Source of the DNA: Gammaproteobacteria bacterium RIFCSPHIGHO2_12_FULL_41_20
Lineage (GTDB): Bacteria > Pseudomonadota > Gammaproteobacteria > DSM-16500
Assembly (NCBI GenBank): GCA_001801575.1
Contig: MGYC01000013.1
Location: 1-63,786 of the forward strand
Length of the DNA stretch: 63,786 nt
Reading direction: 5' to 3'
The translations under genes were made by a program, and so were the position numbers. The notes under the pieces were generated by a model, which made no database searches, had not been told where the DNA came from, and saw only the letters and a list, made by a program, of their open reading frames with translations. Below, in pieces: positions 24,473 through 32,901 of this stretch (position 1 is the stretch's first letter; each line of letters begins with the position of its first letter).

Positions 24473-27163
24473 TTATGGTCTATATGTGCTGATTGGCTGA
24501 GATGGGTGCAGTTTATTCGCGAGTGATTCTATGGTCATATCCATTGATAAAATATTTATCATATGGCTGGTGACAGAGGGCATATCTATTTGTTGGGCTA
24601 ATTCCTTATTCATAATAATTTTAGATGCTACTTGTGCTAATGATAGCGAATCTCCTCCGAGTTCACTAAACTGTTGTGTAATTCCAATATTGATTTCTGT
24701 GGGAATAGATAATACTTCTCTCCATAGTTGGAGTAATAGCCATTGTAAGTCATTGTGTGGGGGGGTAGTGTCGGTGCTATTTTCTTGGTTAGGTGCAGGT
24801 AGTGCGGCTGTATCAAGTTTGCCATTACTTGTTAGCGGAAAGTGAGTTAGCATTGCTGCAGCTTGTAATTTTATAGCAGCAGGTAAGCGGGTTTCGAGAA
24901 AGCGGTTTAATTCACTACAAAGTAATGTTTTCCCTGATTCTTTAGGGATAATATAAGCGATCAATGCGTTATGTCTGTATAGGACTATTGCATCATGTAT
25001 ATCGGGGTATTGACGTAGTAGTGTTTCTATCCCATCTAATTCAGTACGGACACCATGGATTTTAATTTGCCTATCCTCGCGTCCTAAGAAGACAATCTCA
25101 CCATTGGTTGAGCGATAAGCCATATCTTTGGTTTTATATAAGCGTAATTTTGTTTCGGTAGGGCTATCTGGAGATGCTTTTATTTTTTTAAGAGGTTGAG
25201 TCACAGTATTTGTTAGATTGCGTTTACTTCTAACTGTTTTGCCGGTAGAAGGGGGTGAGAGTGCAGTGGGTGGAGTTGTAGGAGTAGCTATGTTATTAGC
25301 GGTAGAAAATAAACGGTCTTTTCTTGAAAACATTCTCAATAAAAAGTTAGCCCGGGTGTTTTCTTGATCTCCTACATAACCACGTGCTAATGGGCCAGCA
25401 ATATACATTTCACCGCGAACACCTGGGGGGCATTCACTATGCCCTTCTTCAGGGTCCAGAATAAATATTTGTGTATTACGAATAGGATGCCCAATGCAAG
25501 CACTAGGTTCTCCTGGGGTACAGGGGTGTTCAGTCGCGCAGATAGTGGCTTCTGTTGGCCCATATTCATTGCGTATTATTATTCTTTTACCACAAGCCAT
25601 CCAGCGTTGTAAGGTTTGCTCGGAGGGGGACTCTCCCATAGAGATAACATCGACAAGACTGGGTAATTCCTCAGGAATAAGATAATCAAGCACTTTGGGG
25701 AGTACAGTAATAATTTGAATTCCTTGTTCTTGAATAACGCGTTGTATTACTTGGGGTAATAGTCTACCTTCTTCATAGATCATATGCATTTCACCTTGGA
25801 CTGCAGTGAGTGCTTCTAACATTTCAAAGAAAAAGCAGTCAAATGTCGGTGGAGCCGTACATAATACCTTGCTGTTTTTCGGTAAATGCCTGTCTAGTAA
25901 TGCATCGGTTAGATTAGCTAGACCACGATGCGGGATCATGACTCCTTTGGGTGTTCCCGTTGTGCCGGAGGTATACATGATATAGGCGAGATGGTCGAGA
26001 GATAAAGGTCGCGTTGGTAATGGTGGTCCGAGTTCCCGCATTAACTTGGTTATGTTTTCTTTACTGGTAATATCTAGAGCAAGGAAATGGGGCTCGTAGG
26101 GTGTAAATAATTCTCGGGTGTATTTGTCTACTAATACTATATTTAACCCCGTATCATCGAGTTTATGGGTTAGAGGTTGGCTAGTTTTTGTTTCCATGGG
26201 GACGACGACGCCACCTGCTTTTAATATGGCAAGAATAGCTATGACTAGATGAATGGAGCGCGTAATAGCAATGCCAACAGGTTGGTCAGGTCCTATACCC
26301 ATATTATTTAATAGGGTAGCTAGCTGGGATGAGACTTGGTCAAGTTCATGATAAGTGATTTGTTGGGTTTTTCCTGTGACTTCATGAAAAACAATAGCTA
26401 TATTGCCAGGATTTTGCCGAGCAATCTTAGAAAAATACTGGTGGATGGGTTGTTGGATAATGGGATCCCTTTGCGTGCTATTTGCTGCTGCTAGTAAATA
26501 TTTTTCTTCATCGAGTAAGATGGGGATATCGAGAAGTCGGCACTGCGGATTATTTGTTGCTGCCTGTAATATCATTTGTAAATGGCCGATTAAGCACCGC
26601 ATGGTAGGTTCATTAAATAAAGTTGCATTATATTGAATCGTACCTTGATAATCTGCATTAAGCTGTATATCAAAATAATCGGCTGTGTAGTTAGTTGGAG
26701 TTTGTGACAGAGTAACTACATTAGGTAAGTGGATTTGGTTTTGTATTAATGTATCTGTTGGTAATTGATTGGCTATTGCTAGCGCGACGGTATTTTTGAC
26801 TTGAGATAGCAATTCTTCAAAGGTCATGCTTCCTGTGAACGTAGTGCGCATTGGTAACCAATCATGGTCTTGTTTTGTCGTAATGCACATATCTGTTTGC
26901 CAGCTATGGCGATAAAGAGTTGCAAATAATGCAGTGAGTAGAATGGTATGAGGTGTTACTTGGTAAGTTTGTGCCATGGCAGTGATGGCAGTAGCCAAGC
27001 TTGTATTTATTGCGATAGGTAATGTTTTTCTACTAGGGAGCGTGAATTGCTGGAGTGAGCTGTAGTCAGGGATTAATCGCAGGGTGGGGAGATTGGTGAG
27101 CTGTTGCTGCCAATAGCTCAGCTTCTTATATAATTCTTGTAAAGCGGTTGGCTGGCGAAACAT
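24473..27163 (-). CDS. single-module NRPS: partial condensation, adenylation, carrier domain
   Basis: The order is a C-terminal half of a condensation domain (residues about 1-225), an adenylation domain (230-790) and a peptidyl carrier domain (800-870). The condensation part begins at the segment after HHxxxDG (YWQQQLTNLP), so the catalytic half is missing and no upstream ORF supplies it. Adenylation motifs are YIMYTSGTTGTPKG (394-407), FDCFFFEM with Asp442 expected to bind the amino group, NEYGPTE (532-538), YKTKDM (676), GREDRQIKIHG (694) and the lysine in NGKLD (780-784). The carrier motif ELGGDSL has the phosphopantetheine Ser839. A Pro/Thr- and Lys-rich insertion of about 50 residues (about 620-670) lies between motifs A6 and A7. 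The amino acid substrate is not predictable by eye. Confidence 0.9.
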   Translation of the reverse strand: MFRQPTALQELYKKLSYWQQQLTNLPTLRLIPDYSSLQQFTLPSRKTLPIAINTSLATAITAMAQTYQVTPHTILLTALFATLYRHSWQTDMCITTKQDHDWLPMRTTFTGSMTFEELLSQVKNTVALAIANQLPTDTLIQNQIHLPNVVTLSQTPTNYTADYFDIQLNADYQGTIQYNATLFNEPTMRCLIGHLQMILQAATNNPQCRLLDIPILLDEEKYLLAAANSTQRDPIIQQPIHQYFSKIARQNPGNIAIVFHEVTGKTQQITYHELDQVSSQLATLLNNMGIGPDQPVGIAITRSIHLVIAILAILKAGGVVVPMETKTSQPLTHKLDDTGLNIVLVDKYTRELFTPYEPHFLALDITSKENITKLMRELGPPLPTRPLSLDHLAYIMYTSGTTGTPKGVMIPHRGLANLTDALLDRHLPKNSKVLCTAPPTFDCFFFEMLEALTAVQGEMHMIYEEGRLLPQVIQRVIQEQGIQIITVLPKVLDYLIPEELPSLVDVISMGESPSEQTLQRWMACGKRIIIRNEYGPTEATICATEHPCTPGEPSACIGHPIRNTQIFILDPEEGHSECPPGVRGEMYIAGPLARGYVGDQENTRANFLLRMFSRKDRLFSTANNIATPTTPPTALSPPSTGKTVRSKRNLTNTVTQPLKKIKASPDSPTETKLRLYKTKDMAYRSTNGEIVFLGREDRQIKIHGVRTELDGIETLLRQYPDIHDAIVLYRHNALIAYIIPKESGKTLLCSELNRFLETRLPAAIKLQAAAMLTHFPLTSNGKLDTAALPAPNQENSTDTTPPHNDLQWLLLQLWREVLSIPTEINIGITQQFSELGGDSLSLAQVASKIIMNKELAQQIDMPSVTSHMINILSMDMTIESLANKLHPSQPISTYRP

Positions 27164-27305
27164 AGTATTCTCGAATGATTATATATACCTAAAAATCATC
27201 CCTATTTGGTATAGTTCGCAAGAAGTATGAATGTTACCATAAAATTAGAGGTTGTTGACAATGCGCTAGCGGAAATCCCCGTTAGCTTTTGAGGGTCTCA
27301 ATATC

Positions 27306-29306
27306 ATGCAACCATTAACTGACTTGTATATTTCTCATTTAGGTAAATATTTTCACAGACTTGCAGAAAAAAGTCAGGATGTATTTTGGGTTCGTGATGC
27401 GGATTATATTACCCAACTTTACATTAGTCCGGCTTATGAAAAAATTTGGGGCATACCGGGCGAAAGGCTATATAAGGATTCATCATTATGGCTGGCTAGT
27501 GTTATACCAGAAGATCGTGAGCGTATTGTTCAAGAGATTGAGTGTATTAAACAAACACCCCGCTTCAAAAATAACTTTCAGTTAGAATACCGTATTATCC
27601 GTCCTGATAATGAGATTCGCTATATTCATGAAATTGGGTTTATCTTGTTTGATGATAATCAGAGGTTTCTTGGTTATGCAGGAATGGCAAAAGATATCAC
27701 TTACGAAAAAGGCAGGGTAGCGGAATTAGAAGCCGCAAGTCGATTTTTTAAGTTATTTGCAGAGAAAATTCATGCGGTATTTTGGGTACATGATCCTTAT
27801 CGAAAAAAACAGATTTATGTCAGCCCTGCTTACGAAAAAATCTTTGGTAGAAGTTGTGAGGAATTATACCAAGATCCAGCAGGGTGGATTAATTGTTTGG
27901 TTCCAGAAGATCGTGATTTACACACGGATGAGGTGAGGGTGGATGTTCACAAAGAGCAAGGGGCAAGGGCACAATATGAAAATCGCTATCGCATTGATCA
28001 TCCAGATGGGCGTGTTGTATGGATTAAGGATACAAGCTTTCCTATTTATGACCAACAAGAACAATTTATGGGTTTTGCGGGTATTGCTGAAGACATTTCC
28101 AAAGACGTGATGCGTGAGCAAGAGTTACAGGAAGCAAAACAGCGCATAGAAGTGGCAAATCAAGCCAAAGCAGATTTTTTGGCGATGATGGGGCATGAAC
28201 TACGTACGCCACTTAATGCTATTTTAGGGATGGCGCAAATCTTAAAACGGAAAGGTGTTCCATCAGGGTTAGAGGGACATGTGGAAATTATCCGACAAGC
28301 AGGACTAAGCTTATTGTCATTGGTAGATGACGTTTTGGATTTTGCTAAATTGGATGCGGGAAAGTTAGCATTTATTTCTGAGCCTTTTGATTTACGTTTA
28401 TTATTATTGCAAATTACGCAGAGTGTCTACCATCAAGCAAAAGAGAAAGAGTTGGATTTACAATTGGATTATCCTGAAGTATTGCCATTGGCAGTATTGG
28501 GTGATGCGAATCGCATACGGCAAGTTATGGTAAATCTATTAAGTAATGCAATTAAGTTTACAGATGCAGGGAAGATTAGGGTGCGTGTGGAATGTGTCAA
28601 GAAAACAAAACAAAAAGCTTTATTTTCTATTACTGTAAGTGATACCGGAATTGGGATATGCGAAGATAAGCTGGGATTTATTTTTGGGAAATTCAATCAA
28701 GTGGATTCTGCTTATCATCGTAAGCATCAAGGAATGGGGTTGGGTTTGGCTATTACCAAGGAATTAGTTGAAAAAATGGGTGGGCTTATCAAGGTAAAAA
28801 GTAAATTAGGTAGAGGATCGGAATTTGTATTTACCTTGCCATTGAAGTTACAGAAATCAGCACAGGAAAAAAGGCCGCGTGCCGGCGATTATTCATATAT
28901 ACCAGAAGCCGGAACTGATGGTGTGGAAGAAGTATATGGCATTAAAGTATTAGTAGTAGAAGATAATCTAATCAATCAGAAAATTGCGCGTATTATGTTA
29001 GAGGATTTTGGTTGTCAAGTGGATATGGTGAGTAGTGGAAGTGAGGCTATTGCTCAGCTACAGCAATTTTCTAGCTATGATGTTATTTTTATGGACATTG
29101 GGTTGCCTGATATGAGTGGTTTTGATATTGCTAGAGTGATTCGGCAGCAAGTGGCTTGGAAAGATATTCCTATTATTGCTATGACAGCACATATTCTTGA
29201 GCACGACAAAGAGCAAGCTTACGCAGTAGGCATGGATAGTATTGTTCCTAAGCCCATTACTTTTGATGCAATTGCGGCAGTGTTGGGGCAATTGGTTACA
29301 CAGTAA
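27306..29306 (+). CDS. cytoplasmic hybrid sensor histidine kinase (PAS-PAS-HisKA-HATPase-REC)
   Basis: The 666-residue protein has no signal or membrane segment. Two similar PAS/PAC units (about 15-135 and 140-270, each with YxSPAYEKI) are followed by the HisKA domain with phospho-accepting His297 in MMGHELRTPLNAIL. Next come the ATPase domain (N box NLLSNAIKF, DTGIGI, GMGLGLAI) and a receiver domain with Asp597 in FMDIGLPD and the conserved Lys in VPKP. No HPt domain or adjacent response regulator is present, so the phosphate must pass to a separate partner. It is divergent from the NRPS gene across about 140 bp. The signal is unknown. Confidence 0.95.
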   Translation: MQPLTDLYISHLGKYFHRLAEKSQDVFWVRDADYITQLYISPAYEKIWGIPGERLYKDSSLWLASVIPEDRERIVQEIECIKQTPRFKNNFQLEYRIIRPDNEIRYIHEIGFILFDDNQRFLGYAGMAKDITYEKGRVAELEAASRFFKLFAEKIHAVFWVHDPYRKKQIYVSPAYEKIFGRSCEELYQDPAGWINCLVPEDRDLHTDEVRVDVHKEQGARAQYENRYRIDHPDGRVVWIKDTSFPIYDQQEQFMGFAGIAEDISKDVMREQELQEAKQRIEVANQAKADFLAMMGHELRTPLNAILGMAQILKRKGVPSGLEGHVEIIRQAGLSLLSLVDDVLDFAKLDAGKLAFISEPFDLRLLLLQITQSVYHQAKEKELDLQLDYPEVLPLAVLGDANRIRQVMVNLLSNAIKFTDAGKIRVRVECVKKTKQKALFSITVSDTGIGICEDKLGFIFGKFNQVDSAYHRKHQGMGLGLAITKELVEKMGGLIKVKSKLGRGSEFVFTLPLKLQKSAQEKRPRAGDYSYIPEAGTDGVEEVYGIKVLVVEDNLINQKIARIMLEDFGCQVDMVSSGSEAIAQLQQFSSYDVIFMDIGLPDMSGFDIARVIRQQVAWKDIPIIAMTAHILEHDKEQAYAVGMDSIVPKPITFDAIAAVLGQLVTQ

Positions 29307-29314
29307 GGCAATCC

Positions 29315-29680
29315 CTAATTAATTCCAGTGGCAGTAAAAGTAGCTGTAGCGGAATTAGGGCCGATTAACGTGCAGCTAACATTAGTATCAACACCTACCG
29401 TTGCTGCCGTAATCGTGTAACCAGTAGGTAACCCTGCTTGTAAGCTACTAGCGATGTCGCTGCAGTTATTTACAGCTACGCCAAATGAGGTACTTAATTT
29501 TCTTGATCCATAATTAGTTGCATTGGTAGCTGATAGAGCTCCTGCTATGGCACTGGTAGCGGCTGATTGTGCAGTAGGAGCCAGGTTGATATAGGTTGGA
29601 ATAGCTACAGCAGCTAAAATCCCAATAATTGCAATTACAATAAGTAGTTCGATTAAAGTAAAGCCTATGCTTCCATGCAT
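29315..29680 (-). CDS. type IV pilin-like protein
   Basis: Prepilin features are clear: a short leader ending in Gly before FTLIELLIVIAIIGILAAVAIPTY, with Glu at mature position 5. I chose the ATG at 29680 (MHGSIG-F) because aagga lies eight bases upstream; the ATG at 29689 overlaps that site. The mature protein is short (about 115 residues), Ala/Thr/Ser-rich, with two cysteines that could form the C-terminal disulphide loop. It is far from the pilBCD genes at 57133-60715 but would need that machinery. It could be a major or minor pilin. Confidence 0.9.
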   Translation of the reverse strand: MHGSIGFTLIELLIVIAIIGILAAVAIPTYINLAPTAQSAATSAIAGALSATNATNYGSRKLSTSFGVAVNNCSDIASSLQAGLPTGYTITAATVGVDTNVSCTLIGPNSATATFTATGIN

Positions 29681-29763
29681 TATCCTCATCCTTTATTCAG
29701 ATCACCAATCAGGTGACTATTAAAACTCGCGCCCAACTGCCGTTTCTAGGTTCAAGTTACATT

Positions 29764-29906
29764 AGATCTCTTTCCAAACCTCGATCAAAGGCCAATCTCT
29801 TTGAAAAAAATCACTCGAAATCCTCATTTACTTCTATGTAAACTCCGGTTTCTCACTCATTTTTTCTTCGACCTTGTCTCTTTGCTCAAGGTTTGGAAAG
29901 AGGTCT
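29764..29906. repeat. 18-bp inverted repeat around the 3' end of dolP
   Basis: agatctctttccaaacct (29764-29781) and aggtttggaaagaggtct (29889-29906) are complementary at 17 of 18 positions, with 107 bp between them. The right arm encodes residues near the DolP C-terminus. It could fold the dolP 3' end of the transcript. Confidence 0.6.
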
Positions 29907-30478
29907 ATTGCATCTGTATATTGAAAGATTTTCACTACTTTGCGAACCCCAGCCACTTGCCTTGCTATTTCTGCTGCAGCATCAGCTTGCTCATGACTGA
30001 CTATACCCATAAGATACACGACACCATTTTGAGTGATAACTTTAATTGTTCCTGATTGTAAGCCCTTGGTGGCCAACATTTCTGTTTTGACTTTTGTGGT
30101 AATCCACGAATCGCTGGTGCGTGTGAGTGAAGAGGTAGGGCCTTCAATAGAGATTTGGTTATAGACACGAGAAACCCCTGGAACAGAGCGTGCCAAATTT
30201 TCTGCTTGTTCACGCCATCCGGGATTGGGTGCTTCGCCTGTAAGTAATATAATATGATTAAAGCATGTTACATCAATATGACAATTATTGCGAAGCTCTT
30301 GGGTACCTTGGATTTTATTGTTAACCTCATTAGCAAGGCGTTGGTCATCTAAGACGTTATCCACTTTACGATGATCATAAACCATGGCCACTGCTGCCGC
30401 GCCTGCTGCCGCACCTACTACAAAAAAACAACCTTGCAAAACCAATGTAAGCGCAATAATTATATATAGTTTCTTCAT
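29834..30478 (-). CDS. dolP: BON-domain outer membrane lipoprotein DolP (YraP)
   Basis: DolP maintains outer membrane integrity at division sites. The signal peptide ends in LVLQGC (Cys17 lipidated) and is followed by an Ala/Gly stretch and two BON domains (about 45-115: LANEVNNKIQGTQELRNNCHIDVTCFNHIILLTGEAP; about 122-195: ITTKVKTEMLATKGLQSGTIKVITQNGVVYLMGIV). The start ATG overlaps the diaA stop by 4 bases. The order lpoA-yraN-diaA-dolP, divergent from rsmI, is the same as in E. coli. Confidence 0.93.
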   Translation of the reverse strand: MKKLYIIIALTLVLQGCFFVVGAAAGAAAVAMVYDHRKVDNVLDDQRLANEVNNKIQGTQELRNNCHIDVTCFNHIILLTGEAPNPGWREQAENLARSVPGVSRVYNQISIEGPTSSLTRTSDSWITTKVKTEMLATKGLQSGTIKVITQNGVVYLMGIVSHEQADAAAEIARQVAGVRKVVKIFQYTDAIDLFPNLEQRDKVEEKMSEKPEFT

Positions 30479-31080
30479 GTTCCTATTTCTCCGTGACCAA
30501 ACAATCGATAATCAACGATGTCGCATAAGCAGTGCATAATCAGTAAGTGTGTTTCCTGAATACGCGCAGCATCATAAGCTTGAACACGTATTTCGATATC
30601 TTTTTCTTGCATAAGGCTGGCTATTTTACCACCATCATGCCCGGTTAATGCAATAGTGTTTATTTGTTTGTCTTGCGCAGCTTTAATAGCATGTACAACA
30701 TTACCCGAGTTGCCGCTGGTAGAAATGGCGAGTAATAAATCACCTGCTTGACCTAAGGCGCGTACTTGTTTAGCAAAGACGTCATGATAATGATGGTTAT
30801 TGGCAATGGCTGTGAGTGTGGATATATCTGAAGTTAAGGCTATAGCAGGTAGGCTAGGACGTTCTTGTTTGAATTGATTTAACATGCTAGAGGAAAAGTG
30901 TAATGCTAGGCAGGCGGATCCTCCATTGCCGCAACTCATGATTTTGCATCCCTCGAGCAGTGATTGAACGATTTTCTCACCAGCTTGGGTAATGGCATTT
31001 GCAATATGGTCAATTGTATTAATTTTAGTTTGAATGCTTTCACTAAAGTTGTATTGAATGCGTTCTAGAATAGGGTTCAT
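30475..31080 (-). CDS. diaA: DnaA initiator-associating protein DiaA (SIS domain)
   Basis: The 201-residue SIS-fold protein contains ILSCGNGG-type text (KIMSCGNGGSACLALHFSSSMLNQF), ERPSLPAIALTSD, and GDLLLAISTSGNSGNVVHAIKAAQ. It resembles both DiaA, which helps load DnaA at the origin, and GmhA, the sedoheptulose 7-phosphate isomerase. Context (between yraN and dolP) and the ERPSLPAIAL phrase favour DiaA. Confidence 0.85.
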   Translation of the reverse strand: MNPILERIQYNFSESIQTKINTIDHIANAITQAGEKIVQSLLEGCKIMSCGNGGSACLALHFSSSMLNQFKQERPSLPAIALTSDISTLTAIANNHHYHDVFAKQVRALGQAGDLLLAISTSGNSGNVVHAIKAAQDKQINTIALTGHDGGKIASLMQEKDIEIRVQAYDAARIQETHLLIMHCLCDIVDYRLFGHGEIGT

Positions 31081-31083
31081 TGT

Positions 31084-31449
31084 TTAGCAATACTCTAATG
31101 AAAAAGCGTTTTTAATCCATTCTAACTTACCATTTTTTATGGCAATAATATCAAAGCGACAATTTATTTTATTCAGCAGATTGTTTTTTTGTAAAAAACA
31201 GAATGCAGTTCTAATGATTTTTTTCTGTTTATTTTTTGTTACACTCTCTAAGGCATTGCCATAATCAATACGATTGCGGTTTCTGACCTCAACAAAAATA
31301 ACATCATGACGATCTTGCAAGATTAAATCAATCTCCCCATAACGAGAGGTATAGTTTTTTTTGAGTAATTGTAACCCCTGCTGTAATAAAAATCGACAAG
31401 CAATCTCTTCAGCTTTTTGCCCAATACTCTTAGAGTGCAGTTTGTCCAT
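31084..31449 (-). CDS. yraN: YraN family endonuclease-like protein (UPF0102)
   Basis: The protein is about 121 residues with a restriction endonuclease-like fold. It has GQKAEEIACRFLLQQGLQLLKKNYTSRYGEIDLIL followed by VIFVEVRNR, whose E-x-D...E-V-(K/R) residues match the PD-(D/E)XK site. Function is unproven in the family. I chose the ATG at 31449 (MDKLHSKSIGQKAEE), which overlaps the lpoA 3' end by 20 bases; the upstream ATG at 31488 adds 13 residues read from within lpoA. Confidence 0.9.
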   Translation of the reverse strand: MDKLHSKSIGQKAEEIACRFLLQQGLQLLKKNYTSRYGEIDLILQDRHDVIFVEVRNRNRIDYGNALESVTKNKQKKIIRTAFCFLQKNNLLNKINCRFDIIAIKNGKLEWIKNAFSLEYC

Positions 31450-32845
31450 TTTGAATTGTGGCGCAGGGAAGTTGACGATGAATTTCATGTGCTTTTTCGG
31501 TTAACATGCCTGTTGCTCCATAGATAGGGAAATAAGGTAGTAACAGTAAACGTGGAAGCTCATGACTAAGCAAATAGGCGTCTCGGCCTAACGCATACAA
31601 GGAAGTTTGTTTATCATTGTTAGCGTGGGAAGCGCGCAAGGTCCACGGCGTGCCACAAATTGTAACGCCATTAAGGTCCATGTTGGCGGCGCTATTTCGT
31701 GTTGAATAAGTTTCTGATGTAGCGTAGATGGGTATATTATCTGCATAGTAATAGCGTAATAAAGGTACTATTTGTCGTGCGGAAGAAAGAGGCGCAAGTA
31801 AAAATATAATGTCGAAGTCTTGGCGCCGTTGTTGCGCAAGTCGCATTTTATTATTTTCTCTTTTCATGAGCTTTTTATCTGTGTCTCGATTGATATGTAA
31901 TAATTCAGCAATCGCAGTAGTAAAGTCAGTTTGCTCAGTAAAATACCAGGTTTCTCTTATATAACCACCTTCAGCTTGCCATTGCTTACTTAAGGCTGTG
32001 GCCATACGGCTACCCCATTTATCTTGAGGAGCAATAATGATTGCTTGTGAATGACCCAATTGCTGAGCTTTTTTAGCCATTTGCAGTGTTTCATCTTCAG
32101 GCAGTAATCCAAACTCATATAAATTCTTGGGTAACCCACCGAAGGGAGATTCAGTATAATTTAAAGCCAGTGTAGGTATACTGATATTGATTTTACTTAT
32201 TGCTTGCACCTCTTCTTTTGATAGAGGCCCGACAATGAAATCTGCACCCTTGGTCATGGCTTTTTGATAAAGAGTTTGTACTGGCGCTTTGCTTGTATCA
32301 TAAAAATCAATGGCCTGATCTTCTCCTTTTGATGTTGCTTGATAATAGCCATTAAAAAAACCATCACGGACCATTTGGCCTGATGGGGCTAGTTTTCCTT
32401 GTATTGGCAGTAACAAAGCAATATGTTTAGGGGATGGAGTAGCAAATAGACGGCTTAAAGTAGCATCATCTGGGAATAAGGTGTTACCTGGATGAGATGG
32501 GTAACGCTCGCGCCAAGTAATGAGTTCTTGTGTTAATTGTTTTGTGTTCGTGCTATAGCGTTTACTGATGATAGCTAATTGCATCCACGCGGCTCGCTCT
32601 GGATCAACGTCGGAGCTTTGGGCGGTTTCTAATGCGCCTACAGGGATGTGTTGTAATTGTATCCAAGTGCTAGAAGGGTTGCTTTGCCAGAACGTCGGAT
32701 CGTTAGCAAAAAAATAGCGAACGCTTTCTTGAGGCAAGGTAGGTTTGTGCGTTGCGGTATCATTAGAAATTGGGTGGATGGTATTTACACATCCAGTTAA
32801 TATGAAAACCAACAACACAGTTATCTTATACGGTAATTTATACAT
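31430..32845 (-). CDS. lpoA: penicillin-binding protein activator LpoA
   Basis: LpoA is an outer membrane lipoprotein that reaches through the periplasm to activate PBP1A. The signal peptide ends in lipobox ILTGC (Cys19, counting from the ATG at 32845). A short N-terminal helical part is followed by a periplasmic-binding-protein-like domain (KHIALLLPIQGKLAPSGQMVRDGFFNGYY, ADFIVGPLSKEEVQAI, PTLALNYTE). At about 471 residues it is shorter than E. coli LpoA (about 680), having much less of the N-terminal TPR-like region. No strong ribosome site is visible. Confidence 0.92.
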   Translation of the reverse strand: MYKLPYKITVLLVFILTGCVNTIHPISNDTATHKPTLPQESVRYFFANDPTFWQSNPSSTWIQLQHIPVGALETAQSSDVDPERAAWMQLAIISKRYSTNTKQLTQELITWRERYPSHPGNTLFPDDATLSRLFATPSPKHIALLLPIQGKLAPSGQMVRDGFFNGYYQATSKGEDQAIDFYDTSKAPVQTLYQKAMTKGADFIVGPLSKEEVQAISKINISIPTLALNYTESPFGGLPKNLYEFGLLPEDETLQMAKKAQQLGHSQAIIIAPQDKWGSRMATALSKQWQAEGGYIRETWYFTEQTDFTTAIAELLHINRDTDKKLMKRENNKMRLAQQRRQDFDIIFLLAPLSSARQIVPLLRYYYADNIPIYATSETYSTRNSAANMDLNGVTICGTPWTLRASHANNDKQTSLYALGRDAYLLSHELPRLLLLPYFPIYGATGMLTEKAHEIHRQLPCATIQNGQTAL

Positions 32846-32862
32846 ATAAATTTCACTAGGAA

Positions 32863-32891
32863 TAGGGTCCATATATGTCAACAGACCCTAT
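32863..32891. repeat. short derivative of the GGGTCTGTTGACA element
   Basis: TAGGGTC at 32863 and tgtcaacagacccta ending at 32890 are the ends of the 88-bp element at 44210, here only 29 bp apart overall. It occupies the divergent lpoA/rsmI promoter region, 12 bases before the rsmI start. Confidence 0.65.
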
Positions 32892-32901
32892 AAGTTAGGG
32901 T

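Noticed and set aside
27251-27266. Fourth copy of the GGGTCTGTTGACA element near the kinase gene
   Set aside because: gttgttgacaatgc matches only part of the terminal repeat, lacks the GGGTC tip and has no partner end, so chance cannot be excluded.
29690-29760. Sigma-54 promoter for the pilin at 29315
   Set aside because: No TGGCAC-N5-TTGC-like element is visible upstream of the pilin on the minus strand.
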